Counted from the stretch's first letter, positions 1 to 5,327 are shown. The stretch is DNA of 5,596 nt from a bacterium (GCA_019424865.1 JAHYYS010000093.1:1-5596); one strand, 5' to 3'. Numbers and translations: made by a program. Notes: generated by a model not told the origin, from the sequence alone.

Positions 1-50
1 GCCGAAGATACTTGTCTGGAGACGGACCGGGAAAATAGGTAACGCCAACA
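1..50 (+). rRNA. rrf: 5S ribosomal RNA, 3' end (partial)
   Basis: The first bases match the 3' part of a bacterial 5S rRNA. The segment GCCGAAGATACTTG followed by a GGAGACGG helix, then GGGAAAATAGGTAACGCC, fits the usual helix IV/V region and the end of helix I in Clostridia. The 5' two thirds lies outside the window, so the gene is truncated by the window edge. The exact 3' end is uncertain by a few bases because the pairing 5' strand is not visible. A strong terminator follows within about ten bases, as expected at the end of an rRNA operon. Recognition is from memory of the family. Confidence 0.82.
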
Positions 51-60
51 CAAGGAAGGA

Positions 61-100
61 CAATCCTCTGCGCCTGGCAAGGTGCAGAGGATTGTTTTAT
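61..100 (+). terminator. Rho-independent terminator of the rRNA operon
   Basis: An 11-bp perfect stem (CAATCCTCTGC with GCAGAGGATTG) extends inward by four more pairs, including one G-T, to a GGCA loop. It is followed by TTTTATTTTGTTATTTTT. This is a textbook intrinsic terminator directly after the 5S gene. It also insulates the next promoter from rRNA transcription. Confidence 0.93.
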
Positions 101-109
101 TTTGTTATT

Positions 110-138
110 TTTACATCTTGCCTTTTTTGTGTTATACT
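110..138 (+). promoter_or_regulatory. Sigma-A type promoter of the FUSC gene
   Basis: The -35 box TTTACA (110-115) and -10 box TATACT (133-138) are separated by 17 bp, each one mismatch from consensus. Transcription should start near 145, giving a leader of about 25 nt. The ribosome binding site GAGGAG (156-161) lies 9 nt before the ATG at 171. The promoter sits just after the rRNA terminator, so the gene appears independently transcribed. Confidence 0.82.
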
Positions 139-170
139 TGTAAAAAAGACGGAATGAGGAGAAGAAATAT

Positions 171-1085
171 ATGGTTGAGAAAATCCGTTCTTTCCGCATC
201 CCGGTTGGGCTGCGCACCGTAAAGACAGCGGTGGCGGTTATGCTGTCTCTGGTGATTGTAGAGCATTATGGAGCCAGTCCGGCTAAGGTTGTATTCGCCA
301 CAATTGGCGCTATGTCTGCAGTGGGCCCCACGTTCAAGGCGTCTGTCCGGTCCTGTCTGACCCAAATTTGCGGGGTGGCAATTGGCGGGGCGCTGGCAAT
401 TTGTATGACGCAGCTTTATGTGCCTAATACCATTTCAGTGGGCTTTGGAATTGTGCTGATCATTACAGTTTATCAGTATTTCCGGCTGAAGCTGGTGCCG
501 GTGCTGCCCTGTCTGATGCTGGTGAATATCTGCCTGAATCCGGCAGTGGAAGGGCTCTCCTATGCCCTGGGGCGTCTGTGGGATACGGCCATCGGACTGA
601 GCGTGGGCATGCTGATCAATACCCTGATTTTCCCCTATGACAACAGCAGAAAAATTCGTCAGACCATGGAGGGGCTGGACCGGGATTTGATTCGTTTTTT
701 AGAGGACATGTTTGACGGGGATGAACATCTGCCGGAGGCGGAAAAAATAGCGCGGAAAATTGACGCGCTGGAGGGGCAGCTGGTGCTCTTTTCCGAGCAG
801 CGGCTACTCAGACGAAAAAAGCAGAAGCGGGAATTGGAACAGCTGCGGGGCTGCGAGGATACGGCGCAGGCGCTGGTGATAGAGCTGGAGACGCTGCGCA
901 ACATGGAGCGGCCGGGACAGCTGAACGAGGAAAACTGGAAGGCGCTGACTACTTTGGGGGCAAAGATTACGGCCCCGGGCACAGGGCCCTTGACGGTGGA
1001 AGATCTGGTGGCAAACTATCACGTGAACCGGATCCTGGTCCTGCGTCAGGAGCTGCGGGAGGAGCTGGCCGGAGGGCGCACCTGA
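171..1085 (+). CDS. FUSC / aromatic acid exporter (ArAE_1-like) family membrane protein
   Basis: A 304-residue inner-membrane protein of the fusaric-acid-resistance/aromatic acid exporter superfamily, in the Gram-positive group related to B. subtilis YqjA (formerly DUF939). About six hydrophobic segments fill residues 15-155. The family-like stretch GRLWDTAIGLSVGMLINTLI (134-153), with its R-x-x-D-T and N near the sixth helix, is the best diagnostic. Residues 158-304 form a soluble, charged, mostly helical domain with likely coiled coil around 190-245. This matches the one-membrane-domain plus C-terminal-domain layout of the group. Known relatives are proposed efflux or membrane-stress proteins; the substrate here is unknown. 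The start is supported by GAGGAG nine bases upstream and by a clear promoter. It is a single-gene unit converging on the DUF1643 gene. Confidence 0.85.
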   Translation: MVEKIRSFRIPVGLRTVKTAVAVMLSLVIVEHYGASPAKVVFATIGAMSAVGPTFKASVRSCLTQICGVAIGGALAICMTQLYVPNTISVGFGIVLIITVYQYFRLKLVPVLPCLMLVNICLNPAVEGLSYALGRLWDTAIGLSVGMLINTLIFPYDNSRKIRQTMEGLDRDLIRFLEDMFDGDEHLPEAEKIARKIDALEGQLVLFSEQRLLRRKKQKRELEQLRGCEDTAQALVIELETLRNMERPGQLNEENWKALTTLGAKITAPGTGPLTVEDLVANYHVNRILVLRQELREELAGGRT

Positions 1086-1100
1086 CCCGCACAGGAATAT

Positions 1101-1140
1101 GAAAACGGAGGCACCGGCCGTTGCAGGCCGATGCCTCCTT
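1101..1140 (-). terminator. Hairpin between convergent genes, mainly serving the minus strand
   Basis: GGAGGCA (1107-1113) pairs with TGCCTCC (1132-1138), then after one A-C mismatch CGGCC (1115-1119) pairs with GGCCG (1126-1130), with a six-base loop. On the minus strand the stem is followed by GTTTTCATATT, a usable U tract for the DUF1643 gene. On the plus strand the following bases are only weakly T-rich, so termination of the FUSC gene here is likely but less certain. Confidence 0.75.
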
Positions 1141-1156
1141 CTCCGTTCAACTGTCT

Positions 1157-1777
1157 TTACAGCAGCGCAGCAATATAGTCCTGGGCATCGAAAGGATCCA
1201 GGGGGCTGTCCTTTCGCAGGTAGAGGGGGTGGTGGGGGTGCCCCTTTTTGGAGCGCTTCCCGGCGGAGTACCACCGGGCATTCCGGGCGCGGCCCACTTC
1301 GATCATGTCCCGGACGCAGGCGGGGAGATAGGGGCGCTTTTCGATGATGTTGCCCCAGGCCGCCCACACGGCGGGAGCGCCGCAGGCGTCCAGAGAGAGG
1401 GCGTAGTCAAAGGCCTTCAGATTTTCCTGGTGCAGACGGGGATTGTACGTCAGCTCCATGTCGTCCGGATTGGTGGCGCGCTGGGCGTAGACGTTGAACA
1501 TCAAAAAGCTGTCGAAGCCATTGTGCAGCGCAATCCGCTCCACGGATTTCAGCGTATTGTCCAGCGCGTCTGGAGCAGCGGTGGAAGGATTGATTCCAAC
1601 ACAGATCAGGGGCTTTTGCCCCCGGGTCCCAAGGAGATAACGATACTCAGAGTAATAATTCGGAATATAAATCCATTTTGATATGTCGTAGCTGGGGTTT
1701 GGACGCTGTGCGGCCTGAAGAGCACGCTCAAAATCCTCCAGCTCCAAGTTGCTGGTGTCACAGGCGGGAATATGCAT
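1157..1777 (-). CDS. DUF1643 family protein of unknown function
   Basis: A 206-residue soluble protein with the hallmarks of the DUF1643 family. The core begins around residue 45. Key motifs are GINPSTA (61-67), a following D-N-T (73-75), FNVYAQRAT (94-102), AAWG (139-142) and HHPLYL (182-187) near the end. Residues 1-40 are a less conserved extension. The family has no firmly established activity known to me. The order of its motifs resembles that of uracil-DNA glycosylase-fold proteins, which is only my inference. There is no signal peptide or membrane segment, so it should be cytoplasmic. AGGAG (1788-1792) lies 10 nt upstream of the ATG. No convincing promoter is visible in the 107 bp behind it, so it may be expressed by read-through from the EamA gene. 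A hairpin terminator follows the stop. Confidence 0.85.
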   Translation of the reverse strand: MHIPACDTSNLELEDFERALQAAQRPNPSYDISKWIYIPNYYSEYRYLLGTRGQKPLICVGINPSTAAPDALDNTLKSVERIALHNGFDSFLMFNVYAQRATNPDDMELTYNPRLHQENLKAFDYALSLDACGAPAVWAAWGNIIEKRPYLPACVRDMIEVGRARNARWYSAGKRSKKGHPHHPLYLRKDSPLDPFDAQDYIAALL

Positions 1778-1884
1778 GGGGGATAAACTCCTGTTCTTTA
1801 AAATTGGAAAACAGCGGAAAGGGGAAAGGGTTGCGCAAAAAAGGAGGGCTATGCTATAATGAGAGCCAAAGCGAAAGACCGGTG

Positions 1885-2307
1885 CTATTTCCGGTTAACC
1901 AGCACCAGCCCGGCCAGACAGAGGACGATACCGGCGATTTGAGTGGGGGTAATTTTCTCCTTATACAGCAGAAGGCCAACAAACAGCAGAATAATAGAGA
2001 CTGTAATATTGTTGATAAGGGAGCCGACACTGATGTTCCAGCCGGCTTTATACATCAGGATGTTGCCCGCCTCCAGCCCGACAATCGCCAGCCCCATCAC
2101 CACAGTTGCCCAGTTTAGGTTGGAAAACTCCTGCACCAGGCTTTTCGTGGGACTGGTCGCATAATAGATGATAACGGTCAGTACTGCCCCAATCAGATAG
2201 GCAACGGTGAGGGACGCGAAGGTGTTCAGCTTGGGCGAGACAGATTTCGCGCAGATATGATAGATGGTGCTGGAACAGACTACCATCAAAAGCGGCAGAT
2301 ACGACAC
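1885..2307 (-). CDS. Small EamA-family (drug/metabolite superfamily) transporter
   Basis: A 140-residue integral membrane protein consisting of a single EamA repeat instead of the usual two-repeat protein of about 300 residues. About five hydrophobic helices are visible (roughly 3-21, 29-49, 66-88, 95-115 and 121-138). The C-terminal YKEKITPTQIAGIVLCLAGL (115-134) is the typical EamA ending. By analogy with other half-size drug/metabolite transporters it probably works as a dimer; the substrate is unknown. The start is GTG at 2305-2307. AAGGAGG (2316-2322) gives 8 nt spacing to it, while an ATT immediately before is a less likely alternative. It has its own strong promoter and may be co-transcribed with the downstream DUF1643 gene. 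It is divergent from the GH25 gene. Confidence 0.87.
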   Translation of the reverse strand: MSYLPLLMVVCSSTIYHICAKSVSPKLNTFASLTVAYLIGAVLTVIIYYATSPTKSLVQEFSNLNWATVVMGLAIVGLEAGNILMYKAGWNISVGSLINNITVSIILLFVGLLLYKEKITPTQIAGIVLCLAGLVLVNRK

Positions 2308-2359
2308 AATGGGGACCTCCTTCTCTTCAAAGATGTTTGAAATTTGTCTGGCTTAGAAA

Positions 2360-2388
2360 AGTATAGCAAAATAGCTGGAATATGTCAA
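2360..2388 (-). promoter_or_regulatory. Consensus sigma-A promoter of the EamA gene
   Basis: On the minus strand a perfect TTGACA (2383-2388) and TATACT (2360-2365) are spaced by 17 bp. The start site should be near 2353, leaving a leader of about 46 nt with AAGGAGG. The promoter lies in the AT-rich divergent region shared with the GH25 gene. The hexamers and spacing are identical to those of the promoter at 5019-5047. Confidence 0.9.
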
Positions 2389-2451
2389 ATAATTTATGAG
2401 AAATTTAGTTAAAAACACAAGAGATATATGAGGAAGGAAGCGTATTTTAAG

Positions 2452-3795
2452 ATGCGGCAGTATAAAAACGCGGTGCGTCGGGCAGCGGCCTGGCTCATGG
2501 CGGCGTGTCTGATGGTTCAGCCCGCCCTTGCGGCTGATGGGATTGAGATCCCTGCGGACTATGAGTCCCCCTTTTCCGATATGGGGGAAGGGGACTGGTT
2601 TTACCCCTATGTGGCGTCGCTGAACAGCCAGGGGATCATCGCCGGCTATGATGACGGCCGGCTCGGCCCCCATGATCCGCTGTCCACCGGGGCGGCACTG
2701 GTCATGGTGATCCGGGCGGCCGGGTATAAGGATATCGAGGCGGTGGAGGGCGGCCACTATGCCGCCGGCTATGCCAACTACGCCCGGGAGCGGGGGTGGC
2801 TGGACGCCGGACAGCTGGAGAACCTGGACGGGGCGATTTCCCGGCTGGCCGTGGCCCAGCTTGCGGCCCGGGCCCTGGGGCTGGAACTGGACGAGGAAGG
2901 GACCTCCCCCTTTGCCGACACCCAGGACAGCTGTGCCGCCGCCCTGTATCAGGCGGGGATTGTAGCGGGCAGCGAGGAAAACGGCCAGCTGCTGTTCCAC
3001 CCGGAGGCCTCCATTACCCGGGCGGAGATCAGTGTGATTGTCTGGCAGATTCAGCAGTATGTCAGCCATATCCACTTCGGCAGCTATACCGTGAATATTC
3101 TGGAGAACGTGCCGGTCAACCCGTATGACCCCCAGAATTTTGTGCTGGAGGGCGATCGGATGACCTACACCGGGGAAGGGATGGAGACCGCTCTGGGTGT
3201 GGACGTCTCCTCTTATCAGGGCAGTGTGGACTGGGAAAAGGCTGCGGAGGACGGCATTGACTTCGCCATGATCCGGGTGGGCTACCGGGGCTATGGCCAG
3301 GAGGGCAAGCTGATGGAGGACACCGCCTTCCGGGACAACCTCCAGGGCGCGCTGGACGCCGGCCTGGAGGTGGGCGTCTACTTCTTTTCGCAGGCCATTA
3401 CAGAGGAGGAGGCCCGGGAGGAGGCCGACTTTGTCCTGGAGCTGATTGAGGGCTATGACCTGACCTATCCGGTGGTATTTGACTGGGAAAACATTACATA
3501 CGATACGGCGCGCACCGACGGAATCGACAGCCAGACCCTGACTGCGCTGGCGGACGCCTTCTGCCGGCGGGTGGAGGAGGCGGGCTATCAGCCCATGATC
3601 TACTTCAACCAGTATCTCGCCTATCTGATGTACGATTTGGAGGGGATTACGCAGTGGCCCTTCTGGCTGGCGGAGTACAATGAGACGCCGGGCTTTTACT
3701 ACACCTTCCAGATGTGGCAGTATACCGACGCCGGTCAGGTGGACGGCATCCAGGGAGAGGTGGATTTGAACCTGCGGCTGATGCCCCAGGCGTAA
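2452..3795 (+). CDS. Secreted SLH-domain GH25 lysozyme (N-acetylmuramidase)
   Basis: A 447-residue exported cell-wall hydrolase. Residues 1-27 are a signal peptide (basic MRQYKNAVRR, hydrophobic core, cut after PALA). Three S-layer homology units follow: 39-92 (FSD...WFYPYV...GIIAGYDDG), a degenerate one at about 102-143, and 152-204 ending with an intact ITRAE. SLH units normally bind secondary cell-wall polymer. Residues 248-447 are a glycoside hydrolase family 25 domain that cleaves the MurNAc-GlcNAc bond of peptidoglycan. It has GVDVSSYQG (Asp 251), the catalytic D-x-E in VFDWE (Asp 344, Glu 346), and WQYTDAG...VDLN at the end. An upstream in-frame ATG at 2428 would add eight residues. 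I prefer 2452 because AAGGAAG (2434-2440) lies 11 nt before it and the signal peptide then has normal length. It is divergent from EamA; its own promoter is not obvious, with only a weak candidate TTGTCT/CAAAAT (2344-2372). Confidence 0.93.
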   Translation: MRQYKNAVRRAAAWLMAACLMVQPALAADGIEIPADYESPFSDMGEGDWFYPYVASLNSQGIIAGYDDGRLGPHDPLSTGAALVMVIRAAGYKDIEAVEGGHYAAGYANYARERGWLDAGQLENLDGAISRLAVAQLAARALGLELDEEGTSPFADTQDSCAAALYQAGIVAGSEENGQLLFHPEASITRAEISVIVWQIQQYVSHIHFGSYTVNILENVPVNPYDPQNFVLEGDRMTYTGEGMETALGVDVSSYQGSVDWEKAAEDGIDFAMIRVGYRGYGQEGKLMEDTAFRDNLQGALDAGLEVGVYFFSQAITEEEAREEADFVLELIEGYDLTYPVVFDWENITYDTARTDGIDSQTLTALADAFCRRVEEAGYQPMIYFNQYLAYLMYDLEGITQWPFWLAEYNETPGFYYTFQMWQYTDAGQVDGIQGEVDLNLRLMPQA

Positions 3796-3808
3796 CAGAA
3801 AAGAGACA

Positions 3809-3844
3809 CAGACAGCGCCGCGGCGAAAGCCGCGGCGCTGTCTG
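3809..3844. terminator. Strong bidirectional hairpin between convergent genes
   Basis: A perfect 16-bp stem capped by a GAAA tetraloop (3825-3828) sits between the stop of the GH25 gene and the stop of the minus-strand membrane gene. Neither side has a long U tract: the minus strand continues TGTCTCTTTTC and the plus strand has none. Its position and stability still suggest it terminates or protects both transcripts. Confidence 0.8.
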
Positions 3845-3864
3845 ACTGCTGTCAGCGTTTGCGC

Positions 3865-4209
3865 TCAAAAGGATGCGGATCCGCTGTCCCCATCCCGCCT
3901 GCGGCGGACAGGGGAAAAGATCGCCAGCAGCTGGGCCACATAGAGGAACAGGAAAAAGGCAAGCAGATCTCCGATTCGGAAGGGCAGCAGAATCAGGGCG
4001 AAGAGCGCGGGGAAGGCGATGGACAAAGCGGCTTTCGCCCGCTTGGAGAGCGAGCCGCACCGCAGCCAGCAGATGGGAAGGAAGATGGCGCAGCTGTCAG
4101 TGAACACAAGGACTCTTGCATACCAGGAGTTGGAAATTTGGGCCGCCAGCAGCGCGGCCAGGGCGATCAAGACCAGACGCTTCAAAATACGAAACCGCCA
4201 GGGCGACAT
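3865..4209 (-). CDS. Small four-helix membrane protein of unknown function (copy A)
   Basis: A 114-residue hydrophobic protein I do not recognise. Four likely membrane segments lie at about 10-25, 33-49, 59-76 and 79-98. A basic N-terminus (RFRILKRL) and an Arg-rich tail (VRRRR, 101-105) suggest both ends are cytoplasmic. The start at 4207-4209 is chosen because GGAGG (4220-4224) lies 10 nt upstream; a longer in-frame reading to 4248 would place that ribosome site inside the gene. A promoter is visible at 4262-4289. It has the same length, strand and helix plan as the protein at 4509-4853 and shares several aligned positions with it, so the two may be paralogs. No catalytic motif is visible and no function is proposed. 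Confidence 0.72.
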   Translation of the reverse strand: MSPWRFRILKRLVLIALAALLAAQISNSWYARVLVFTDSCAIFLPICWLRCGSLSKRAKAALSIAFPALFALILLPFRIGDLLAFFLFLYVAQLLAIFSPVRRRRDGDSGSASF

Positions 4210-4219
4210 GATAAATCCA

Positions 4220-4224
4220 CCTCC
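4220..4224 (-). promoter_or_regulatory. Ribosome binding site that fixes the start of membrane gene A
   Basis: On the minus strand GGAGG stands 10 nt before ATG 4207-4209. It argues against the longer in-frame reading that begins at 4248, whose extra residues (MRGLSFRPGGGF) would cover this site. Confidence 0.78.
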
Positions 4225-4261
4225 AGGTCGAAAGCTCAGCCCCCTCAATTCTGTTACCTAT

Positions 4262-4289
4262 ATTATAGCGGGCGGCGGGTTAAAATCAA
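4262..4289 (-). promoter_or_regulatory. Promoter of membrane gene A
   Basis: On the minus strand, -35 TTGATT (4284-4289) and a perfect -10 TATAAT (4262-4267) are separated by 16 bp. The expected start site near 4255 gives a leader of about 46 nt. The promoter lies between copy B's terminator and copy A, so the two membrane genes are probably separate transcripts. The rest of the 4290-4401 gap shows nothing I can assign. Confidence 0.75.
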
Positions 4290-4401
4290 GTAAAGCACCA
4301 CAATTTGTAAATTTTGAAAGCCGACGGCCAGTGACGCAGCAGGGTAAATCAGAAAAAGGAAGCCGTGCCACTTCTCTGAGAAAGAGAAAAGGGATTGACA
4401 G

Positions 4402-4462
4402 GATGCTGCTCCTTCCGGAAAAGCAGCATCGGGGCGCTGCCCCGGAGGACAGCGCCCCGATG
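4402..4462 (-). terminator. Double hairpin terminator after membrane gene B
   Basis: On the minus strand CATCGGGGCGCTG (4462-4450) pairs with CAGCGCCCCGATG (4439-4427), 13 bp with a ten-base loop, followed by CTGCTTTTCC. A second 9-bp stem joins 4402-4410 with 4422-4430 around a TTCCGGAA-containing loop. The two stems share the CATC at 4427-4430, so they cannot both be complete at once. The first is a plausible intrinsic terminator for the gene ending at 4509. Confidence 0.78.
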
Positions 4463-4508
4463 TTCGATTGTATGGGGACAGGCGGGAGACGGGAATCTGT
4501 ATCCCTGC

Positions 4509-4853
4509 TTACCCCTGCCGACGGCCCTTCCAGGCGTAGTAGAGAATCAGAAGTATGTAGCCCAGCAGATAGGCTCCCACCCACAGGACGGTCATGTAGG
4601 AGGGCTCGGCCGGGTTTCGGAACATCAGGATCAGGAAGACGCAGAGTATGGGGAAGAGGACCAGCAGGAGCGCCTGAAGGGGCCGGGGGAGGGGATCGGG
4701 GTGCGCCTCCACCCAATAGCCGGGGAAGGAGATCAGGGAGCATACGGCGAAGACAAACCCGATTCCCTCCAGCCTGCGGGAGAAGAAATAGACGATCAGG
4801 ACCCCCAAAAGGGTGTAGGCCAGACGCTTTAAGGTCCCCAGCAGTGTCGACAT
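4509..4853 (-). CDS. Small four-helix membrane protein of unknown function (copy B)
   Basis: A 114-residue hydrophobic protein, not recognised. About four membrane segments lie near 11-24, 30-47, 58-78 and 86-106, with a basic tail (WKGRRQG). The start ATG (4851-4853) is set by GGAGG (4862-4866) with 8 nt spacing. The frame stays open upstream to a TTG at 5030, but that reading would run through the promoter and a GC-rich leader, so it is rejected. Length and helix plan match the neighbour at 3865-4209. Shared positions include LKRL near the N-terminus, V-F and P-x-x-W in helix 2, and F-P-x-L ending in F-R in helix 3. It has a strong promoter far upstream and an unusually long leader, which may be regulatory. 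It is followed by a double hairpin terminator. Confidence 0.74.
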   Translation of the reverse strand: MSTLLGTLKRLAYTLLGVLIVYFFSRRLEGIGFVFAVCSLISFPGYWVEAHPDPLPRPLQALLLVLFPILCVFLILMFRNPAEPSYMTVLWVGAYLLGYILLILYYAWKGRRQG

Positions 4854-5012
4854 GTCAATAACCTCCGGTGTTGTAAAGTCTGCTGTCCAGGGTGGAAGGC
4901 TCCTTGCGCGGTCTGGCTTGGAAGCCGCCGGTGTGCCCGGGGCCCACAGACGTGCGGAATCCGGAGCGGTCCCAGCTGGACACTGCCGCCGGTCAGAAAG
5001 AGGGGCGGCATT
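4854..5012 (-). promoter_or_regulatory. Long structured 5' leader of membrane gene B
   Basis: The predicted start site near 5012 leaves about 158 nt before the ATG, against about 46 nt or less for the other promoters here. Visible pairings, in plus coordinates: a 7-bp hairpin 4984-4990 with 5004-5010; a 7-bp long-range pair TGTCCAG (4884-4890) with CTGGACA (4976-4982); and 4863-4868, covering the ribosome site, with 4961-4966. The last two cross each other, so they would be alternatives or a pseudoknot. A 9-nt sequence (GCCGCCGGT) occurs at 4924-4932 and 4985-4993, offering a second partner for 5004-5009. I recognise no known riboswitch class. Regulation is inferred; GC-rich DNA forms such pairs easily. 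Confidence 0.4.
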
Positions 5013-5018
5013 AAGGTT

Positions 5019-5047
5019 AGTATACGGCAAAGCCCTGGCAATGTCAA
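5019..5047 (-). promoter_or_regulatory. Consensus sigma-A promoter of membrane gene B
   Basis: On the minus strand a perfect TTGACA (5042-5047) and TATACT (5019-5024) have the optimal 17-bp spacer. It uses the same hexamers and spacing as the EamA promoter at 2360-2388. The nearest downstream gene on this strand starts at 4853, which implies a leader of about 158 nt. Confidence 0.85.
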
Positions 5048-5063
5048 CCAGACAGGGGCAGAT

Positions 5064-5089
5064 CGGGAAAAGAGCCCGCCAAAGGCGGG
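5064..5089 (-). terminator. Small hairpin with U tract upstream of promoter B
   Basis: CCCGCC (5075-5080) and GGCGGG (5084-5089) form a compact 6-bp stem with a three-base loop. On the minus strand it is followed by CTCTTTTCCCG. It may stop read-through from the right-hand gene just before the promoter at 5019-5047. The stem is short and the U tract only four long. Confidence 0.5.
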
Positions 5090-5111
5090 GAAAGACGGGC
5101 GAGATAGCCGC

Positions 5112-5152
5112 AAGAGAAAACCGGCACTGCGCAGCAGCGCCGGTTTTCAGCT
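5112..5152. terminator. Bidirectional intrinsic terminator
   Basis: GAAAACCGGC (5116-5125) pairs perfectly with GCCGGTTTTC (5139-5148), with an extra short CTG/CAG pairing possible in the loop. The A and T runs at the foot give a U tract in both directions (minus strand GGTTTTCTCTT). It is the best terminator candidate for the acyl-CoA dehydratase-type gene that ends at 5328. Confidence 0.75.
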
Positions 5153-5164
5153 TGATGAAAAGCC

Positions 5165-5201
5165 CTCCTGCAAGGAGTTCCTGCGGCCGCAGCCGCAGGA
5201 A
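5165..5201. repeat. Adjacent pair of inverted repeats (hairpins)
   Basis: TTCCTGCGGC (5178-5187) and GCCGCAGGAA (5192-5201) form a perfect 10-bp stem with a CGCA loop. Directly beside it CTCCT (5165-5169) and AGGAG (5173-5177) form a 5-bp stem. On the minus strand the small stem is followed by GGCTTTTC. The pair may add to termination of the right-hand gene, but the role is unclear. Confidence 0.6.
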
Positions 5202-5213
5202 TTAAATGAAATC

Positions 5214-5248
5214 TGTCATTTCCGGCGGCGTGTACGTTGGAAATGACA
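5214..5248. repeat. Perfect 10-bp inverted repeat with 15-nt loop
   Basis: TGTCATTTCC (5214-5223) is the exact reverse complement of GGAAATGACA (5239-5248), around the loop GGCGGCGTGTACGTT. There is no U tract on either side, so it is not a normal intrinsic terminator. It lies five bases from a second long inverted repeat. Confidence 0.8.
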
Positions 5249-5253
5249 CCTCT

Positions 5254-5294
5254 CACGAAATTTTTGCCGATAACATCGAGGCGAAAATTTCGTG
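5254..5294. repeat. 15-bp inverted repeat, AT-rich stem
   Basis: CACGAAATTTT (5254-5264) is the exact reverse complement of AAAATTTCGTG (5284-5294). The stem continues inward for four more pairs (one T-G) to GCC/GGC, and GAT/ATC may pair further in the loop. It starts five bases after the previous repeat and ends 33 bases before the stop of the minus-strand gene. It may be a processing or stability element, a dispersed repeat or an operator; the sequence alone does not decide. Confidence 0.8.
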
Positions 5295-5327
5295 CAGCCA
5301 AACAGCGGTTACGGTCCGGTATGTAAA

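Noticed and set aside
804..1367. 187-codon minus-strand open frame across the FUSC and DUF1643 genes
   Set aside because: It spans the convergent terminator and overlaps two well-supported genes; the composition is Pro/Arg/Leu-rich shadow coding.
2353..3075. 240-codon minus-strand open frame opposite the lysozyme gene
   Set aside because: Antisense to the clearly identified SLH-GH25 protein, a typical high-GC shadow frame, and it would contain the EamA promoter.
4395..4400. Perfect TTGACA on the plus strand
   Set aside because: The sequence 16-18 bp downstream (around GAAAAG) is not a -10 box, and no plus-strand gene follows.
4019..4861. 280-codon plus-strand open frame across both small membrane genes
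   Set aside because: It is antisense to two genes with good ribosome sites and promoters. Its translation is Arg/Gly/Pro-rich low complexity, and no promoter or ribosome site supports it.
4889..4912. Plus-strand AGGGTGGAA followed by GCGCGG, resembling a T-box core
   Set aside because: The spacing does not match the T-box consensus AGGGTGGAACCGCG, and there is no specifier stem and no downstream plus-strand gene.
4832..5011. Leaderless small open frame starting with ATG at 5009-5011 next to the predicted start site
   Set aside because: No ribosome site, Pro/Arg/His-rich composition and overlap with the start of gene B; more likely chance openness in GC-rich DNA.
4854..5030. N-terminal extension of membrane protein B to a TTG at 5028-5030
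   Set aside because: The reading starts inside the promoter spacer, has no ribosome site, and adds 59 residues without domain character. ATG 4851-4853 has GGAGG at 8 nt.
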